A stretch of 64,000 bases of DNA from Streptomyces broussonetiae. Lineage in GTDB: Bacteria > Actinomycetota > Actinomycetes > Streptomycetales > Streptomycetaceae. A model generated the notes under the pieces. That model was not told the origin of the DNA. It saw nothing but the letters and a program-made list of their open reading frames with translations, and did no database searches. A program made the position numbers and the translations under genes. This document shows positions 1 to 10,197 of this stretch, one piece after another. The DNA lies in NCBI RefSeq assembly GCF_009796285.1, contig NZ_CP047020.1, forward strand, positions 5,890,001-5,954,000, given 5' to 3'. Within the stretch, counting starts at the first letter, position 1. Every line of letters starts with the position of its first letter.

Positions 1-370
1 TGTTCACCAGCCGCAGAAGCTCTACTACAACCAGGGCTTCAACCGTCCGCGCACCGAGGCGCTGCACAACGCGATGCTCGAGCGCGGCCTGGAGTCCCCG
101 TACGGGGAGTGGCTCAAGCGCTGGAGCGAGTTCGAGCGCGCCGAGCGCACGCTGACCACGCACATCCCGTGCGCGGACTTCTTCGAGATCCGGGACAAGG
201 CGCTGATCGCGCACGCCACGCAGATCGACCCGGACGGCGGCTGGTTCAAGGTGCCGATGGAGCTGCAGAAGGAGGTCTGGCCGACGGAGGAGTACGAGTT
301 GGCGAAGTCGTACGTCGATACCTCCCTCCCCGAGGACGACCTCTTCGCGGGCATCCGCGACAATGCCTGA
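1..370 (+). CDS. mca: Mycothiol S-conjugate amidase Mca, C-terminal part
   Basis: This is the last 122 codons of a gene that begins left of the window. The readable part includes HQPQKLYYNQGF near the edge and a C-terminus rich in acidic and aromatic residues (WFKVPMELQKEVWPTEEYEL), which I recognise as the tail of the actinobacterial LmbE-like amidase Mca. The enzyme cleaves mycothiol S-conjugates in the cytoplasm so that the mercapturic acid can be exported. The zinc-binding N-terminal motifs lie outside the window, so catalytic residues cannot be checked. The next gene overlaps its stop by 8 nt, which suggests co-transcription. Confidence 0.85.
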   Translation, partial: VHQPQKLYYNQGFNRPRTEALHNAMLERGLESPYGEWLKRWSEFERAERTLTTHIPCADFFEIRDKALIAHATQIDPDGGWFKVPMELQKEVWPTEEYELAKSYVDTSLPEDDLFAGIRDNA

Positions 371-602
371 CATGAGCGCAAGCGTGAGCCTGGCAGTGAC
401 GCACCTCGTCCCCCTCGCCAAGGAGGTGGACGAGAACAAGGTCACCCCCGGTGTCCTCGGCTTCATCGTCTTCGCGGTGATGGCCCTGGCGGTGTGGGGG
501 CTGATGAAGTCGATGAGCAAGCACATGAACAAGGTCGACTTCAAGGAAGCCTCGGACACGGAGGCCGATCAGAAGGCCGACGCCGCGGCGCAGCGGGGCT
601 GA
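363..602 (+). CDS. Small single-pass membrane protein linked to mca
   Basis: A 79-residue protein starts at ATG 363, overlapping the mca stop by 8 nt; a second ATG at 372 would shorten it by three residues. One hydrophobic segment (about residues 30-48, VLGFIVFAVMALAVWGLM) follows a polar N-terminus. The tail is charged and rich in Lys, Asp and Ala. I recall small proteins of this kind after mca in streptomycetes but know no function. The overlap suggests translational coupling with mca. It has no recognisable enzyme motif. Confidence 0.75.
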   Translation: MPDMSASVSLAVTHLVPLAKEVDENKVTPGVLGFIVFAVMALAVWGLMKSMSKHMNKVDFKEASDTEADQKADAAAQRG

Positions 603-611
603 CCCCGCACG

Positions 612-3600
612 TCAGCGTTCCGCCGGTACCGCCACTCCCATCACCTCCCGGGCGTGGCGGGCCGGAGTCATGCGCAGGTGCCAGGCCTGCCAGCCGGCCT
701 CCAGGCTGATGCCCCGCTCCAGCAGCAGGGTGTACGCGGTGAGGCCGGCGGTGAGCTTTTCGTCCCGTAGGGGATGGGTGGCGCGGGTCAGCTGGGCCAG
801 CTCCTCCTGGGCGACCGCCGTGCCCACCTCCACCCCGCCCGGCGCGGCGTACGGCAGCAGGGTGCAGCGCAGGAAGCGGGCCCAGTCCTCGCCGCGCCGG
901 TCGCCGTAGGAGGCGAACAGGTCCCGTGCCTCGTCGCACAGGGCCAGCGCCTGCTGCGTGCGTGCGTTGCCCGCGTCGACCACCGCCAGCTCCAGGCAGG
1001 TCCATGCCTCGCCGTGCGCGACGCCGATGCGCTGGAAGTCGGCCCGGGCGTCCACCAGGAGCTGCCGGGCGAAGCCGGAGTTGCGCAGCGAGCCGGTCTG
1101 CGCGGCCCGCTGGTCACGGGTGACCCGGGCCGAGTGGTGCCGGGCGCAGGCCAGGCCGTAGACGTCCCGCATCCGGGAGAACATCGTGCGGGACCGCTCC
1201 AGGTCGCGCACCGCCCGGTCCAGCTCGCCGGACTCCTCCAGCGCCTGGCCCAGGTAGTACAGCGTCCATGCCTCGCCGCGCGCGTCCTCGTTCTCGCGGT
1301 GCCGGGCGGCGGCCTGCCTGAGACCCTCGACGGCCGGTGCGGGGTCGCCGTCCACCAGCCGGGCCCGGGCCAGCTGGGTCAGTGCCCAGGCCTCGCCGCG
1401 CGCGTCGTGCGTCTGCCCGTACCGCTCCAGGGCGCAGCGCAGCTCCGTCTGGGCGCGCGGTACGTCGCCCATCCGCAGCGCCAGCTGGCCGAGCTGGAAG
1501 TGCGCCCAGGCCTCGCCGTGGACCGAGCCGCCCTCGCGGTGCAGGACCAGGGAGCGGGTGAGCAGCTCGAGTGCCTCCGACAGCCGGGCCCGGTCGCGCT
1601 GGACGGCCGCCAGGGCGTGCATCGTCCAGGCCCGGTCCGTCGCCAGCTCCGGCGCCGCCTGCAGATCCAGCGCCTCCTGGAGCTTGGCGGCGGCCTCGGT
1701 GAGCTGGCCCTGGTGGTGCAGGGTGATGCCGAGCGAGCACAGGGCGCGGGCCGCCCCCGCGTCGTGATGCGCCTCCCGGTACAGGTCGACCACCGAGGCC
1801 AGCGTGGTGCGCGCCTGGTCCAGCTCGCCCAGCTGGCGGGCCGCGATACCGGTGCGCCACTGCACCGAGCGCACCAGCAGCCCCTCGTCCACGGCCTGCG
1901 CCAGCTCGCTGATCTCGCCGAGCCGGTACAGATCGCCGCGCAGCAGGCAGTAGTCGCACAGTGCGCCCAGCAGGTTCAGCACCGCCGCCCGGTTCACGTC
2001 CTCCGACTGGCGCAGGGTCGCCGTGATGAAGCTGGACTCGTCGTCCAGCCAGCGCAGCGCCTCGTCCAGCGAGGTGAAGCCGTGCGAGCCGAACTGGTGC
2101 GAACGCGTCGACATGTTCCCGTCGACCAGGCGCAGCACCGAGTCGGCCAGGTCCGCGTAGTTCACGATCAGCCGTTCCTGCGCCGCCGTGCGCTCGGCCG
2201 GGTCCTCCTCGTCCAGCAGCCGGGCCTGGGCGAACGCGCGCACCAGGTCGTGCAGCCGGTAGCGGCTGCCGCGCACATGGTCGATGAGGCCGGCCCGGGC
2301 GAGGGCGGTGAGACGGCGGGTGGCCTCACCCTCGTCCGTGGCGAGCAGGGCTGCCGCCGCCGCGGTGCCGAGCGAGGCCCGCCCGGCGAGCGCGAGCCTT
2401 CGCAACAGCCGGCGCGCGGGCTCGGGCTGGTCGCTGTAGCGCAGCCACAGGGCGCGCTCGACCGGCTCCACCGGGCCGTACGCGCTCAGGTCCGCCGCGA
2501 GCTGCCGGGGCGAGCGTGGGCCGAGCGCGGAGCCGGCCACCCGCAGCGCCAGCGGCAGACCACCGCACAATTCGCGGATCCGGTCGGCGGATTCGGCGTC
2601 GTACGGGCCCGTCGTGTCCTCGGCGGCCGCGCCCAGCAGTTCCTCGGCGCCCGCCGCGTCCAGTGCCTCGACCGGCAGGTGGTGCACCCAGGCCGGCAGG
2701 TCCGCGGGCAGGTCGAGGGCGGTGCGGGCGGTGACCAGGACCAGGCTGTCGGAGCGCTCGGGCACCAGCGCCCGCACCTGCTCCGGGTCCGAGGCCTCGT
2801 CCAGCACGATCGTCACCGGCAGACCGGTCAGCTGCCGGTGGTACAGCTCGGCGAGCCGCTTGACCTGCTGGTCGGGGGAGGAGCGCTCCCGGAACAGCAG
2901 TTGCTCGCGGGGCGCGCCGAGCCGGTTGAGCAGATGCAGCAGGGCGTCCCGGGTGGGCAGTGGCGTCTCCTCCCGCCTGCCGCCGCGCAGGTCCACGACC
3001 ACCGCGCCGCGGAAGTGGTCCCGCAGGTCGTGTGCCGCGCGCACCGCGAGCGTGGTCCGGCCGGAGCCGGGCTCGCCGTGCAGCACGACCACCGTCGGCC
3101 GGGTCTCGGTGGTCGCGCGGGCCGCCTGCGCCCACTGCCGGATCCGCGCCAGCTCCGCCCGGCGTCCGGCGAACGGGCCGTCCGGATCGGGGAGTTGGCC
3201 GAAGGACTGCTCCAGCACTGTGCGCCTGCGGGCCGCCGCGCTCTTGTCCGCGCCGCGCAGCGCGGGGCTCGCGGGCTTCTTCGGGCCCGTGGAGGCGCTG
3301 AGCATCCGCTGCTGGTCGAGGAAGGGGCGGATGCCCCGCACCTCCAGGGCGGTCAGCCACTGCAGCCGCAACTGCTCCGGGCCACCGGGCTGCCCGGCCG
3401 CGCCGGCTCGGTGGTGGGCAGCCGGCAGATGGGTGCCGGCCGCCTTCGCCACGGAGGCGGCGGCACCGGCCACCCCGGCGGCCACGCCCGCGCCGACGGC
3501 CGTACCGGCACCGGTGCCCAGGGACAGGTCGGCGACCGCGGCGGCGACCGCGGCAACGACCGCCACCAGCAGGGCCGTTGCGGCACCCTCGCGGGCGTAG

Positions 3601-3815
3601 CGCTGCCCGAAGGTCAGTTGGCCGGCCCCGGCCTCGTCCAGCGCGTGGGTGTACGTCTCGTACTCCTCGCCGGCCGCCTGTGCCATCGCATCCAGCGCAC
3701 TACGTGCCCGCGACAGCAGCACCGGCCCGTCGATCCGCCCGCCCGAACGCCGTACCTCCTCCTCCACGGCCCGTGCCAGCAACCGCTCGGCCTCGGTCCG
3801 ATGGCTCTCCCGCAT
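612..3815 (-). CDS. STAND-family ATPase with TPR repeats
   Basis: This 1067-residue protein has an N-terminal region with an Ala/Gly-rich hydrophobic stretch (about residues 78-122). An NB-ARC-type NTPase domain follows, with a P-loop GEPGSGRTT at about 247-255 and a Walker-B-like TIVLDEA. A winged-helix-like part comes next, then a long C-terminal array of tetratricopeptide repeats (about 620-1000), seen as recurring GEAW and LGQAL motifs. STAND proteins of this build act as signal-dependent switches in which the TPRs sense a partner. There is no SARP DNA-binding domain, so it is not a classical AfsR. The Walker A lysine is replaced by Arg253. It ends 9 nt from the convergent small membrane gene. 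The function is unknown. Confidence 0.8.
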   Translation of the reverse strand: MRESHRTEAERLLARAVEEEVRRSGGRIDGPVLLSRARSALDAMAQAAGEEYETYTHALDEAGAGQLTFGQRYAREGAATALLVAVVAAVAAAVADLSLGTGAGTAVGAGVAAGVAGAAASVAKAAGTHLPAAHHRAGAAGQPGGPEQLRLQWLTALEVRGIRPFLDQQRMLSASTGPKKPASPALRGADKSAAARRRTVLEQSFGQLPDPDGPFAGRRAELARIRQWAQAARATTETRPTVVVLHGEPGSGRTTLAVRAAHDLRDHFRGAVVVDLRGGRREETPLPTRDALLHLLNRLGAPREQLLFRERSSPDQQVKRLAELYHRQLTGLPVTIVLDEASDPEQVRALVPERSDSLVLVTARTALDLPADLPAWVHHLPVEALDAAGAEELLGAAAEDTTGPYDAESADRIRELCGGLPLALRVAGSALGPRSPRQLAADLSAYGPVEPVERALWLRYSDQPEPARRLLRRLALAGRASLGTAAAAALLATDEGEATRRLTALARAGLIDHVRGSRYRLHDLVRAFAQARLLDEEDPAERTAAQERLIVNYADLADSVLRLVDGNMSTRSHQFGSHGFTSLDEALRWLDDESSFITATLRQSEDVNRAAVLNLLGALCDYCLLRGDLYRLGEISELAQAVDEGLLVRSVQWRTGIAARQLGELDQARTTLASVVDLYREAHHDAGAARALCSLGITLHHQGQLTEAAAKLQEALDLQAAPELATDRAWTMHALAAVQRDRARLSEALELLTRSLVLHREGGSVHGEAWAHFQLGQLALRMGDVPRAQTELRCALERYGQTHDARGEAWALTQLARARLVDGDPAPAVEGLRQAAARHRENEDARGEAWTLYYLGQALEESGELDRAVRDLERSRTMFSRMRDVYGLACARHHSARVTRDQRAAQTGSLRNSGFARQLLVDARADFQRIGVAHGEAWTCLELAVVDAGNARTQQALALCDEARDLFASYGDRRGEDWARFLRCTLLPYAAPGGVEVGTAVAQEELAQLTRATHPLRDEKLTAGLTAYTLLLERGISLEAGWQAWHLRMTPARHAREVMGVAVPAER

Positions 3816-3891
3816 GTCCCGTCCCCTCCGCAGGCAACTGCCGTGCCTACGAGTGTCCTTCGAGCAGGACGCGATGGCGAGGGGGCGACGA

Positions 3892-4290
3892 TCAGCGGGT
3901 GCGGTGAGGGTTCCGTGGCGGCTTCGCGGGGCCGCGGTGGGCCACCGCCAGCACCACGCACGCCGCGGCCAGGGCCGCCTCCGCCACCGCGCAGGCCAGA
4001 GCCTGGACCAATGCGCTGCCGGCCCGGGCCGTCGTTATGTCGAACCAGGCGTCCAGGACCGCCACCGAGGCGGTCGCGGAGGCGGTGAGGCGGGAGCGGG
4101 GATCGCCGCACAGGCCGAGCACGGCCGTGGCCGCGCAGCCCGCCGCCATCAGGACGTCCATGCCGATCCAGGCCAGCGGCCAGTTGTCCACCCGAGTGCT
4201 GCCCGGCAGTGTCACGGCCAGCACCACCATCCACGGCACCAGCAGGACCGCCGCCGCGGCCAGCGCGATCAGTGCCCACTTCGCCCTCAT
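3892..4290 (-). CDS. Small multi-pass membrane protein, unknown function
   Basis: A 132-residue protein with four hydrophobic segments (about residues 5-28, 38-60, 68-85 and 92-116). The start is ATG 4290, with a GGGGGT stretch just upstream as ribosome-binding site; an in-frame ATG at 4302 would add four residues. A longer reading frame extends upstream of 4302, but it runs through the divergent ArsR gene and is a GC artefact. No family is recognised. It is divergent from the ArsR-type regulator across 141 bp, so it may be that regulator's target. Confidence 0.65.
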   Translation of the reverse strand: MRAKWALIALAAAAVLLVPWMVVLAVTLPGSTRVDNWPLAWIGMDVLMAAGCAATAVLGLCGDPRSRLTASATASVAVLDAWFDITTARAGSALVQALACAVAEAALAAACVVLAVAHRGPAKPPRNPHRTR

Positions 4291-4347
4291 CACACCCCCC
4301 ATCCCGCAGCCTCCACCGGCTGCTCCCCGGAACCTCCGACTGCCTCC

Positions 4348-4384
4348 ACCGTAGAACGCAGAGAAAAGTCTGCAAAGAAATCTC
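4348..4384 (-). promoter_or_regulatory. Divergent promoter region with imperfect direct repeats
   Basis: Two 13-bp imperfect direct repeats (GCAGAGAAAAGTC at 4358-4370 and GCAAAGAAATCTC at 4372-4384, 10 of 13 identical) stand out in an A-rich patch between divergent genes. On the minus strand a possible promoter reads TTGCAG (4370-4375), a 16-bp spacer and TACGGT (4348-4353), ahead of the small membrane protein. The repeats overlap the -35 box and could bind the adjacent ArsR-type regulator. This is inferred from position and sequence only. Confidence 0.4.
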
Positions 4385-4431
4385 GGCGGATATCGGGGAC
4401 GGCTCAGGGTCCTCAGGGTTACCGTGGCGGC

Positions 4432-5002
4432 ATGACCGACGGCATGCCCGAGATGACCGGCCTGGAGCGCACCGCCCTCTACAAGTCCCTCGGCAACCCG
4501 CTGCGCCGCCGGATCCTCGAGTACCTCGGCCGGCACGGCGAGGCCAACTCCACCGTCCTCGCCCGCGAACTCGGCGAAAGCTCCGGCACCACCAGCTACC
4601 ACCTGCGCAAACTCGCCGAGCAGAAGCTCATCGAGGAGATCCCGGAGAAATCCGGCGGGCGCGAGCGCTGGTGGCGTTCGCTGCCCTTCAGCCACACCAC
4701 GCCCGACCCCGCCGCAATGGCTCCCGAGGAGTACGCGGCCGCCGCCGAGCTGGCCCATCTCAAGATCGAGTTCGACACCGTCCTGTACCGGCGCGCCCAC
4801 CAGGAGTACCGCGGCCCCGAGGGGTGGGCCCAGGTCCAGCGCAGCGGAACCTGGCTGACCAGGGAGGAACTCCTCGACTTCATGCGGGAGTACCACGCGC
4901 TGCTCGGCCGTTACGGCCATCCGCGCGAGGAGGCCCCGGCCGGGGCGCGCCCGGTGCAGATGCGTTTCTACGCCGCCCCCGAGCCCGTGGGAGAGTGGAA
5001 CG

Positions 5003-5022
<20 letters not shown>
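4432..5022 (+). CDS. ArsR-type winged-helix transcriptional regulator
   Basis: A 196-residue protein starting at ATG 4432; a longer frame to 3649 exists but crosses the divergent gene. The N-terminal 90 residues form a winged helix-turn-helix (LGNPLRRRILEYL, then SSGTTSYHLRKLAEQ as recognition helix). The C-terminal half (about 100-196) resembles the effector region of helix_turn_helix ArsR-like regulators in streptomycetes. No metal-binding cysteine motif is visible, so metal sensing is not supported. The gene overlaps the next one by 20 nt. The direct repeats just upstream are a candidate autoregulatory operator. Confidence 0.85.
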
Positions 5023-7036
<2,014 letters not shown>

Positions 7037-7222
7037 AGGCACGCGGAAGGGGCGCCGAGGGGGTGACGGCGGCCCGGCGGCGGAAAGCGGCAACTGTCCG
7101 AAACTGAGCAGGTGTTCGGATAGGTACCGCTTACCGCACGACCGTTATGAAACAAGCTATTTATCGGAACAGCGCCCGCATTTCACAGATCCCCCCTACG
7201 CTCTCCACAGCGCGTACGACAG
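7037..7222. other. Intergenic region upstream of the glycosyltransferase operon
   Basis: This 186-bp stretch contains an inverted repeat TCCGAA (7097-7102) with a 12-nt gap to TTCGGA (7115-7120). An unusually AT-rich patch follows at about 7145-7165 (AACAAGCTATTTATC). The AT-rich patch is a plausible promoter area for the glycosyltransferase operon, but no clear -35/-10 pair stands out. The palindrome is a candidate regulator site. Confidence 0.3.
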
Positions 7223-8545
7223 ATGTTACTCACCGTCGTGCGCACAGGGGGTTTCAGGGGGATCTGGGGGGATCTTTTGCTGACGTCTGTCTTCATCGCT
7301 GCCGTCTCGCTTGCCCTTTTCTGGATGGCGGCCTTCACCCTGTGGTGGCAGATGCACGCGTGGCGCACGCCCGAGGTGCTCGCCTCCACCCGGTTCGGCA
7401 GACCGGACGGCGACGAACACGTCTCGTTCTCACTGCTGTTGCCGGCCCGCCATGAACAGGCGGTGCTCGACCACACCATCCAGCGGCTGCTTCAGTCGAC
7501 ACACACCGACTTCGAGATCATCGTGATCGTGGGGCACGACGACCCCGAGACCACGGCGGTGGCCGAGGCGGCCGCCGAACGCGACCCGCGCGTCAGGGTC
7601 GTCGTCGACACCCACGAGAAGAAGAACAAACCCAAGGCCATGAACACGGCGCTGCCGCACTGCCGCGGCGACGTCGTCGGGGTCTTCGACGCCGAGGACC
7701 AGGTCCACCCGGAGCTGCTCGCCCACGTCGACCACGCCTTTCGGACCACACAGGCGGACGTCGTCCAGGGGGGCGTCCAGCTCATCAACTTCCACTCCAG
7801 CTGGTACAGCCTGCGCAACTGCCTGGAGTACTTCTTCTGGTTCCGCTCCCGGCTGCACCTGCACGCGCAGAAGGGGTTCATCCCGCTCGGCGGGAACACC
7901 GTCTTCGTCCGCACCGACGTGCTCAGGGAAGCCGAGGGCTGGGACCCCGACTGCCTCGCGGAGGACTGCGACCTGGGTGTCCGGCTGTCGTCCGTCGGCA
8001 GGAAGGTCGTCGTCGCCTACGACTCCGACATGGTCACCCGCGAGGAGACACCCGGCAGCCTCATGTCGCTGCTCAAGCAGCGCACCCGCTGGAACCAGGG
8101 TTTCCTCCAGGTGTACCGGAAGAAGGACTGGCGCCAACTGCCGGGATTCGGGCAGCGGCTGCTCGCCCGCTACACCCTGATGACCCCGTTCCTGCAGGCC
8201 TTCTCCGGGGTGATCATCCCGCTCAACGCGGCCGTCGCGCTCTTCCTCGACGTCCCCGTCGGCGTCGCCTTCCTCACCTTCCTGCCGCTCGTCACCGCCG
8301 CCGTCACCTTCGTCTTCGAGGTGGTCGGCCTGCACGACTTCGGCGTCCAGTACGACCTGAGGGTCCGCCTCGTCCACTACGTGAAGCTCGTCGTGGGCGG
8401 CCCCTTCTACCAGGTCCTCCTCGCCGGCGCCGCGATCCGTGCCGTGTGGCGCGAGCAACGCGGCCGTAACGACTGGGAGTTGACCACGCACGTCGGCGCG
8501 CACCTCACCGCGGCCGAGGCCCTCCGAGAGGACATTCCCGCGTGA
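7223..8545 (+). CDS. Processive family 2 glycosyltransferase (CslA/HasA-like)
   Basis: A 440-residue membrane glycosyltransferase. An N-terminal transmembrane helix (about 20-42) precedes a GT-A domain with the nucleotide-binding LLLPARHE, the acidic site FDAEDQ, the general-base region EDCD and the acceptor motif QRTRW. These are the D, DxD, ED and Q(Q/R)xRW signatures of processive enzymes such as cellulose and hyaluronan synthases. At least four helices follow. The sugar donor cannot be told. If ATG 7223 is the start, the second codon is TTA; GTG 7238 or TTG 7277 (after a G-run) are alternatives. Its stop overlaps the next start as GTGA, the first of three such couplings. Confidence 0.85.
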   Translation: MLLTVVRTGGFRGIWGDLLLTSVFIAAVSLALFWMAAFTLWWQMHAWRTPEVLASTRFGRPDGDEHVSFSLLLPARHEQAVLDHTIQRLLQSTHTDFEIIVIVGHDDPETTAVAEAAAERDPRVRVVVDTHEKKNKPKAMNTALPHCRGDVVGVFDAEDQVHPELLAHVDHAFRTTQADVVQGGVQLINFHSSWYSLRNCLEYFFWFRSRLHLHAQKGFIPLGGNTVFVRTDVLREAEGWDPDCLAEDCDLGVRLSSVGRKVVVAYDSDMVTREETPGSLMSLLKQRTRWNQGFLQVYRKKDWRQLPGFGQRLLARYTLMTPFLQAFSGVIIPLNAAVALFLDVPVGVAFLTFLPLVTAAVTFVFEVVGLHDFGVQYDLRVRLVHYVKLVVGGPFYQVLLAGAAIRAVWREQRGRNDWELTTHVGAHLTAAEALREDIPA

Positions 8546-10197
8546 CCTCCACTCTTCCCGCGGTGACCGCAGCCACGGTCCCCGCGCCAGGCCAACCTGC
8601 GCCCGCGAGCCGTTCGACCGGTCGAACACAGCCTCCGGTACGACTCCGCTCCTCCCGCCCCGACCTGCTGCTCTGCGCCGCCCTGCTGGTGCTGATCCTG
8701 GTCGTCCAGGGCTGGAACATCACCGACTACCCGACCCTCAGCGACGACGAGGGCACCTATCTCGCCCAGGCCTGGGCCGTCCAGCAGGGCCGGGGCCTCG
8801 CCCACTACACCTACTGGTACGACCACCCGCCGCTCGGCTGGATCCAGATAGCCCTGCTCGGCTGGATCCCCTCGAAGCTCAGCCCCGGCTCCATGACGGT
8901 CGAAACCATGCGCATCGCCATGCTCGGGATCAGCGGGGCCAGCGCGGTCCTCGTCTACGTGCTCGGCCGCCGGCTCTCCCTGCCCCGCTGGGCCGCCGGA
9001 CTCGCCATGGCCCTGTTCGGCCTCTCGCCGCTCGCGGTCGTGCTCAGCCGGGAGATCTTCCTCGACAACATCGCCGTGATGTGGCTGCTGCTGGCTTTCT
9101 GCCTCGCCGCCTCGCCCAGCCGCCACCTCTGGCACCACTTCGGTGCCGGTCTCGCCGCCGCCGCGGCCGTGCTCACCAAGGAGACGATGCTCGTCGTCCT
9201 GCCCGCCCTGTTCGTCACCATGTGGCGGCACAGCCACCGCGACACCCGTAAGTTCGCCCTCACCGGAGCCGTCACCGCCTGCGCCCTGATCGGCCTGTCC
9301 TATCCGCTCTTCGCCCTGCTCAAGGGCGAGCTGTTCCCGGGCGCGGGACATGTCTCGCTGTGGGACGGCATCACCTACCAGATGTCCCGGCCCGGCTCCG
9401 GGTTCATCCTCGACCGGGGCTCCGGTTCGTACGACGTGCTGCACTCCTGGCTGTACTACGACCGGGTCCTGCCCCTCGGAGGCCTCGCCGGGGCCCTGCT
9501 GCTGATCGTCACCTGGCGCCGGTCGGTCACCGCCCGCGCGCTCGCCGGACCGTCCCTGACCGTCGCGGTCCTCGCCCTGGTCGCGCTGCGCCCGGGCGGC
9601 TATCTGCCCGCCATGTACGTCATCGGCGCGCTGCCCTTCCTCGCCCTGGTGCTGGCCGGCGGCGCCGCGTCCGTGGCGCACGTGGTCGTCCGCAGGTGGC
9701 GGACCGAGAGCGAGAAGCGGTACGTCACCGCAGGCCGTCACCTGCTCGTCACCGGCCTCGCCCTCGCCGCCTGCGCCTACGTCGTACCGCACTGGTACGA
9801 CGGCGACCGCACCGCCGTCACCGCCGACGCCAACAAGCCCTACCGGCAGGCCTCCCACTGGCTCGGCACGAAGGTGGCCGACCCGAAGCACACCCGGGTC
9901 CTCGTGGACGACGCCCTCTGGCTGGATCTCGTGCACGCCGGATACCGGCCGGGACTCGGCGCCATCTGGTTCTACAAGGCCGACCTCGACCCGGCCGTCA
10001 CCAGGACCATGCCGCACGGCTGGCGCGACATCGACTACGTCGTCGCCTCACCCACCGTCCGCCGTGACGCCAAGGACCTGCCGAACGTCAGGGCCGCGAT
10101 CCGGCACTCCACCGCGGTCGCCACCTTCGGCACCGGGGACGACCGCATCGAGATCCGGCGCATCCGGGGCACGGCGGCCGAAGGGGGCGGCCGGTGA
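8542..10197 (+). CDS. GT-C glycosyltransferase, GT39/ArnT-like
   Basis: A 551-residue polytopic membrane protein with the PMT/ArnT hallmark acidic pair in the first outer loop (SDDEGTYLAQAW, about residues 67-78), preceded by a first helix (41-56). Roughly ten more hydrophobic segments follow, then a C-terminal soluble tail (about 430-551). Enzymes of this fold use polyprenyl-phosphate sugars on the outer membrane face and transfer the sugar to protein or glycan. It overlaps both neighbours by 4 nt (GTGA at 8542 and at 10194). The next gene encodes a matching polyprenyl-phosphate sugar synthase, which supports a donor-acceptor pair. The acceptor is unknown. Confidence 0.8.
   Translation: MTSTLPAVTAATVPAPGQPAPASRSTGRTQPPVRLRSSRPDLLLCAALLVLILVVQGWNITDYPTLSDDEGTYLAQAWAVQQGRGLAHYTYWYDHPPLGWIQIALLGWIPSKLSPGSMTVETMRIAMLGISGASAVLVYVLGRRLSLPRWAAGLAMALFGLSPLAVVLSREIFLDNIAVMWLLLAFCLAASPSRHLWHHFGAGLAAAAAVLTKETMLVVLPALFVTMWRHSHRDTRKFALTGAVTACALIGLSYPLFALLKGELFPGAGHVSLWDGITYQMSRPGSGFILDRGSGSYDVLHSWLYYDRVLPLGGLAGALLLIVTWRRSVTARALAGPSLTVAVLALVALRPGGYLPAMYVIGALPFLALVLAGGAASVAHVVVRRWRTESEKRYVTAGRHLLVTGLALAACAYVVPHWYDGDRTAVTADANKPYRQASHWLGTKVADPKHTRVLVDDALWLDLVHAGYRPGLGAIWFYKADLDPAVTRTMPHGWRDIDYVVASPTVRRDAKDLPNVRAAIRHSTAVATFGTGDDRIEIRRIRGTAAEGGGR

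Noticed and set aside
774..4088. A 1104-codon open frame on the plus strand opposite the STAND gene
   Set aside because: It is a shadow of the minus-strand gene caused by third-position GC bias. The product is Arg/Gly/Pro-rich without domains.
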